Assembly: GCA_028711355.1 (NCBI GenBank)
Contig: JAQTSL010000069.1
Location: forward strand, 5,520 to 13,226
Reading direction: 5' to 3'
Length of the DNA: 7,707 nucleotides
From: Rhodoferax sp.
Lineage (GTDB): Bacteria > Pseudomonadota > Gammaproteobacteria > Burkholderiales > Burkholderiaceae_C
The position numbers and the translations under genes are program-made. Positions 4,613 through 7,707 of the stretch are shown here, piece by piece; within the stretch, counting starts at the first letter, position 1, and each line of letters begins with the position of its first letter. The notes under the pieces are model-generated. The model did no database searches and was not told the origin of the DNA. It was given only the letters and a program-made list of their open reading frames with translations.

Positions 4613-6610
4613 TCAAAAATGAATCCCCCGCATCATCTGCTGCAGCGCCACCGCCTCGGCTGACAGTTTGGGCTTGTCCGCCTTGTCGCCCGTCTTGGCA
4701 CCCTTGGCGGCGTGCGAATCGGGGAACATCCTGAAGCTGGTGTTCATCACAATCTGCGCCACGCGCGGCACCAGCGCGTGCAGCACCTGGCCAAAAATCC
4801 CTAAGCGGGTGGCAATGCGCACCGGCTTGAAGATGCACGCCTGCGCAATCATGTCGGCGGCTTCCTCGGGGGCCAGCGTGGGCACATTGTTGTAAATCTT
4901 GGTCGGCGCAATCATGGGGGTGCGCACCAGCGGCATATTGATGGTGGTAAAGCTGATGCCTTGGTCGGCAAATTCGCTGCTGGCGCAACGCGTCCAGGCA
5001 TCCAGTGCGGCTTTGCTGGCCACATACGAGCTAAAGCGCGGCGCGTTGGTCAGCACGCCAATACTGCTGATGTTGACCACGTGGCCTTTGTGCTTGGCCA
5101 CCATGCCGGGCAAAAAGCCCATGGTCACGCGCAAGCTGCCAAAGTAGTTGAGCTGCATGGTGCGCTCGTAGTCGTGAAAGCGATCGTAGCTGGACTCGAT
5201 GGCGCGGCGGATCGAACGGCCCGCGTTGTTGACAAGGAAGTCCACACCACCGTGCTCTGCATTGACCCGCTGCACAAAAGCCGCACAAGGCGCTTCTTCG
5301 GCAATATCCACCGCGTAGGCGATAAATTGGTAGCCCTTGTCGCTGGCTTCAGCGCAGGCAGCGTCGAGCTTGTCCTGATCCCGGCCACAGATCAAAGTAA
5401 TAGCGCCAGCCTCGGCAAACTTATGCGCGGTGGCCAATCCAATGCCTGAGCTGCCGCCGGTGATCAGCACCACCTTGCCGCCCACGGTACCGCGCAGCGT
5501 GTGGTCGATATGCAGGTCGGGGTCCAAGTGGCGTTCCCAGTAATCCCACAGCCGCCAGGCGTAGTCGCGCAAGTTGGGGCATTCGATGCCACTGCCTTTG
5601 AGCGCAGCCAGCGTGTCGCGACAATCAAAGCGCGTGGGGTAGTTGACAAAGGTCAGGATGTCTTCAGGCAGCCCCAGGTCTTTCATCACCGCGTTGCGCA
5701 CCCGGCGCACTGGCGCCAGTGCCAGCAAACCCTTGGTCACGCTGCGCGGAATAAAGCCCAGCAGCGCGGCGTTGACAAACAGGTTCATCTTGGGCGCGTG
5801 CGCCGCCTTGCTGAAAATGTCGAGCACGTCGCCCACGCGGTACCCCACCGGGTCCACCAGGTGGTAGCAGCGCCCGGTGATGTCTTTTTGGTGGCTGATG
5901 GCGGCCAGCGCGTCCACCACAAAGTCCACCGGCACAATGTTGATGCGCCCGCCTTCCAGCCCGACCGACGGCAGCCACGGCGGCAAGATTTGCCGCATGC
6001 GCTGGATCAGCTTGAAAAAGTAATACGGGCCGTCGATCTTGTCCATCTCCCCGGTCTGGCTGTCGCCCACCACCATCGCCGGGCGATAGACCGACCACGG
6101 CAGTTTGCATTCGGTGCGCACAATCTTTTCACTCTCATGCTTGGTCATGAAGTACGGGTGGTCGGTGTTTTCGGCCTCGTCAAACATGTCTTCGCGAAAC
6201 ACGCCCTCGTACAAGCCCGCAGCGGCAATCGACGACACGTGGTGAAAATGCCCGGCGTCGATGGCTTTGGCAAAGTCCACCGTGTTGCGCGTGCCCTCGA
6301 CGTTGATTTCGATCTGGCTGGCTTCATCGGCACCCAGGTCGTACACCGCGGCCAGGTGGTAAAAATGCTGCACCTGGCCTTTGAGCGTCTTCAGGTCGGC
6401 CGCACTGACACCCAGTTTCTTGTCGGCCAGATTGCCCACCACCGGCAGCAAGCGGGCAGCGCTGACACCACAAAAATCGCGCAGCGCTTTGGTCTTGTCA
6501 GCGCTTTGCGCACGCACCAAAAAGTGCACCACGGCGCCCTTGCGCTGTAGCAGTTTTTTGACCAGTCGTTTGCCGATAAAACCGGTGGCCCCGGTCACAA
6601 AATAATGCAT
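4613..6610 (-). CDS. Two-domain fatty acyl-CoA reductase (alcohol-forming type)
   Basis: A 665-residue protein with two SDR domains. Domain 1 (about 1-370) is an extended SDR of the fatty acyl-CoA reductase / male-sterility type: TGATGFIG (6-13), HLAAVYDLGADE (85-96), HHVSSIAAAGL (123-133), YFMTK (153-157, Tyr153 and Lys157) and GEMDKIDGPYYFFK (187-200). Domain 2 (about 375-630) is a classical SDR: TGGSSGIG (384-391), NNAG (461-464), NISSIG (513-518), YVASK (529-533, Tyr529 and Lys533). Architecture, length and many blocks (GRSIRRA, ERTMQLNYFGS, INMPLV.TPMIAPTKIY) agree with the Marinobacter enzyme that reduces acyl-CoA to fatty alcohol and with mycobacterial AcrA1, as remembered. Likely role: fatty alcohol or aldehyde formation for wax esters or lipid remodelling. 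Start chosen at 6610 because a GGAGA lies 6 nt upstream and MHYFVTGATGFIG begins like the family; an in-frame ATG at 6685 would add 25 unsupported residues. Confidence 0.88.
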   Translation of the reverse strand: MHYFVTGATGFIGKRLVKKLLQRKGAVVHFLVRAQSADKTKALRDFCGVSAARLLPVVGNLADKKLGVSAADLKTLKGQVQHFYHLAAVYDLGADEASQIEINVEGTRNTVDFAKAIDAGHFHHVSSIAAAGLYEGVFREDMFDEAENTDHPYFMTKHESEKIVRTECKLPWSVYRPAMVVGDSQTGEMDKIDGPYYFFKLIQRMRQILPPWLPSVGLEGGRINIVPVDFVVDALAAISHQKDITGRCYHLVDPVGYRVGDVLDIFSKAAHAPKMNLFVNAALLGFIPRSVTKGLLALAPVRRVRNAVMKDLGLPEDILTFVNYPTRFDCRDTLAALKGSGIECPNLRDYAWRLWDYWERHLDPDLHIDHTLRGTVGGKVVLITGGSSGIGLATAHKFAEAGAITLICGRDQDKLDAACAEASDKGYQFIAYAVDIAEEAPCAAFVQRVNAEHGGVDFLVNNAGRSIRRAIESSYDRFHDYERTMQLNYFGSLRVTMGFLPGMVAKHKGHVVNISSIGVLTNAPRFSSYVASKAALDAWTRCASSEFADQGISFTTINMPLVRTPMIAPTKIYNNVPTLAPEEAADMIAQACIFKPVRIATRLGIFGQVLHALVPRVAQIVMNTSFRMFPDSHAAKGAKTGDKADKPKLSAEAVALQQMMRGIHF

Positions 6611-6616
6611 AAATTT

Positions 6617-6623
6617 TCTCCAG
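6617..6623 (-). promoter_or_regulatory. Ribosome binding site of the acyl-CoA reductase gene
   Basis: On the minus strand the sequence reads CTGGAGA followed by AAATTT and the ATG at 6610-6608. This strong Shine-Dalgarno decides the start against the in-frame ATG 75 nt upstream. Confidence 0.75.
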
Positions 6624-6795
6624 AATATGGCGCTATTTTTGCCCAAATTAGTCAACACGCGTTTCAGCGTAAACCCGAGCCACATTTTAGGATGCCGCCC
6701 CTACACATTCGTCAAGACGCACACTACATTCACGACAGTGAATTACGCTACGCCATCACCCTTTTTTCACACCTTTCTTACCCACCTTCTGAACT

Positions 6796-6799
6796 GGAG
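6796..6799 (+). promoter_or_regulatory. Ribosome binding site of the phasin gene
   Basis: GGAG lies 6 nt before the ATG at 6806. It decides the start: the frame stays open back to an ATG at 6605, but that stretch overlaps the reductase start and has no phasin-like sequence. Confidence 0.75.
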
Positions 6800-6805
6800 C
6801 TACCC

Positions 6806-7432
6806 ATGGTCACCAAACTCAAAAAATCCGCCCCCGCCAAAAAAGCCACCGCCGCCGCCAAATCCGGCATGCCGCTGGCCAATTCGGTCAAAGACTCGGC
6901 GCAACAAATCTGGCAGGCCGGGCTGGGTGCCTTCACCAAAGCGCAGACCGAGGGCACCAAGGCCTACGAGGCGCTGATCAAAGAAGGCGTGAGTTTTCAG
7001 CGCAAAACCCAGTCTGCAGCAGAAGAAAAAATCACTGAAGCTACGCAAAAAATGTCCAACATGGCCAGCGACATCTCGAGCAAGGCCTCTGGCCAGTGGG
7101 ACAAGCTAGAAAACATTTTTGAAGACCGCGTCGCCAAGGCGCTCAACAAGCTGGGCGTGCCCTCGGCCAAAGACATCAACGCGCTGATCGCACGCATCGA
7201 CGCCCTCAACATCAGCGTGCAAAAACTGGCGCCGAACAAAGCCAAGGCAACCGCAAAATCGCCCTCAAAAGTGGCTGTATCCCCTACTGCATCTGTGCCG
7301 GCAGCTCCTAAAAAAGTTGCAAAAAAAGCATCTAAACCAGTCGCCCAAAAAGCCTTGCCTCGCAAAGCCGCTGCTCCCGTCAAGCCGACAGACCCAGTTC
7401 AAACAGCCGAGACCAAGGTAAACCCTAGCTAA
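6806..7432 (+). CDS. Phasin family protein (PHA granule-associated, PhaF/PhaI-like)
   Basis: A 208-residue protein with three parts. A basic lysine/alanine-rich leader spans about residues 2-20. A helical phasin core (about 24-135) begins NSVKDSAQQIWQAGLGAFTKAQTEG and contains RVAKALNKLGVPSAKDI and ALIARIDALNISVQ, typical of the PHA granule-associated family (TIGR01837 as remembered). The tail (about 136-208) is rich in lysine, alanine and proline (APKKVAKKASKPVAQKALPRKAA), like the histone H1-like DNA-binding tail of PhaF. Such proteins coat polyhydroxybutyrate granules and can tether them to the nucleoid. The core is strongly amphipathic and probably coiled-coil. No signal peptide or membrane segment is present. 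It is divergent from the acyl-CoA reductase gene and 32 bp upstream of a patatin-like gene, with no hairpin terminator in between, so the two plus-strand genes may be cotranscribed. Confidence 0.9.
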   Translation: MVTKLKKSAPAKKATAAAKSGMPLANSVKDSAQQIWQAGLGAFTKAQTEGTKAYEALIKEGVSFQRKTQSAAEEKITEATQKMSNMASDISSKASGQWDKLENIFEDRVAKALNKLGVPSAKDINALIARIDALNISVQKLAPNKAKATAKSPSKVAVSPTASVPAAPKKVAKKASKPVAQKALPRKAAAPVKPTDPVQTAETKVNPS

Positions 7433-7464
7433 AAAAAGCACGGTCGATCGTAAACTGACGGCCC

Positions 7465-7707
7465 ATGAAAAAGACCAAGCGGCCGTCCCCCAAAATTGCC
7501 ATGGCGTTGGCCGGTGGCGGTCCACTGGGGGCGATCTATGAAATCGGCGCACTTTGCGCGCTGCAGGAGTCGCTCAAGGGCATTGATTTCACCCGACTGC
7601 AACACTATGTGGGGGTCTCGGCGGGGGGCTTTATCGCCGCCGGGTTGGCCAATGGCATCACGCCACACCAGTTGTTTTCGCTGTTCATTGAGGACCGCAA
7701 ACGCCAA
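7465..7707 (+). CDS. Patatin-like phospholipase (5' part only)
   Basis: 81 residues are visible and the gene runs off the right edge. The oxyanion-hole loop GGGPLGAIYEIGAL is at residues 17-30 and the nucleophile elbow GVSAGG at 50-55, with catalytic Ser52. The catalytic Asp (DG[A/G] motif) would lie beyond the window. Members hydrolyse acyl esters of phospholipids or other lipids. The N-terminus (MKKTKRPSPKIAMALAGGG) is basic and shows no clear signal peptide. The ATG at 7465 has only a weak upstream purine match, and no better in-frame start is seen before the GGG motif. The position right after the phasin gene suggests, but does not prove, a role in storage-lipid or granule metabolism. Confidence 0.85.
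   Translation, partial: MKKTKRPSPKIAMALAGGGPLGAIYEIGALCALQESLKGIDFTRLQHYVGVSAGGFIAAGLANGITPHQLFSLFIEDRKRQ

Larger units (their letters stand above)
6611..6805. other. Divergent intergenic region between reductase and phasin genes
   Basis: This 195-bp gap must carry the promoters for both directions. AT-rich stretches occur near 6630-6650 and 6765-6780. On the minus strand TTGACT and TTGACG occur as possible -35 boxes, but no -10 box lies at 16-18 bp, so no promoter is called. No repeat related to those in the sugar genes is visible here. Confidence 0.5.

Noticed and set aside
5501..6550. A 349-codon open frame on the plus strand, antisense to the reductase
   Set aside because: It lies wholly opposite a well-supported gene with two SDR domains, its translation is His/Val/Arg-rich without family motifs, and long antisense frames are expected in GC-rich coding DNA.
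6605..6805. Extended starts: the phasin frame from 6605 and the reductase frame from 6685, which would overlap
   Set aside because: Neither extension resembles its family or has a Shine-Dalgarno, while both internal starts (6806 and 6610) have GGAG six bases upstream.
7433..7464. Rho-independent terminator between the phasin and patatin-like genes
   Set aside because: There is an A-rich run and a CGATCG palindrome but no GC-rich stem followed by a T run on the plus strand.

Overview
The window looks like chromosomal DNA from a beta-proteobacterium, most likely of the Comamonadaceae (Rhodoferax/Polaromonas/Acidovorax-like). The reasons are moderately GC-rich coding DNA, a phasin with a lysine/alanine/proline-rich tail, and two intergenic copies of a short degenerate repeat that I recall as common in that family. 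The taxonomic call is an inference.

Positions 1-4550 (minus strand) hold four nucleotide-sugar genes. In transcription order they are GDP-L-fucose synthase (fcl), GDP-mannose 4,6-dehydratase (gmd), UDP-glucose 6-dehydrogenase (ugd) and a LegB-type NAD-dependent 4,6-dehydratase cut by the window edge. Gmd and Fcl together make GDP-L-fucose from GDP-mannose, Ugd makes UDP-glucuronic acid, and LegB-type enzymes start synthesis of a legionaminic-acid-like or related amino sugar. This is a precursor block of a capsule, exopolysaccharide or O-antigen locus that probably continues off the left edge.

Positions 4613-6610 (minus strand) encode a two-domain fatty acyl-CoA reductase closely resembling the alcohol-forming Marinobacter enzyme. 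It is divergent from a phasin gene (6806-7432, plus strand), which is followed by the 5' end of a patatin-like lipase gene (7465 to the window edge). This right half concerns neutral lipid and polyhydroxyalkanoate metabolism and carries no repeat insertions that I could see.

The most unusual feature is that ugd, gmd and fcl, three adjacent genes with recognisable catalytic residues, each carry an in-frame insertion made of short palindromic repeats. Relative to E. coli they are about 80, 54 and 41 residues longer. The main element (GTCATTGCGGG...CCCGCAATGAC type) sits in all three genes in the same orientation and same reading frame, with arms duplicated at an exact 21-nt (seven-codon) step. 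Ugd also carries a half-element of related type and a second, unrelated inverted REP pair (GTAGGAGCGGC type). Gmd also carries heptameric GTGCTGA repeats, one tract in a loop and a degenerate one forming its N-terminal extension. Both intergenic gaps within gmd-ugd and fcl-gmd are largely filled by copies of the Comamonadaceae-type repeat. The polysaccharide block therefore looks like a hotspot for small repeats that have been domesticated as protein sequence.
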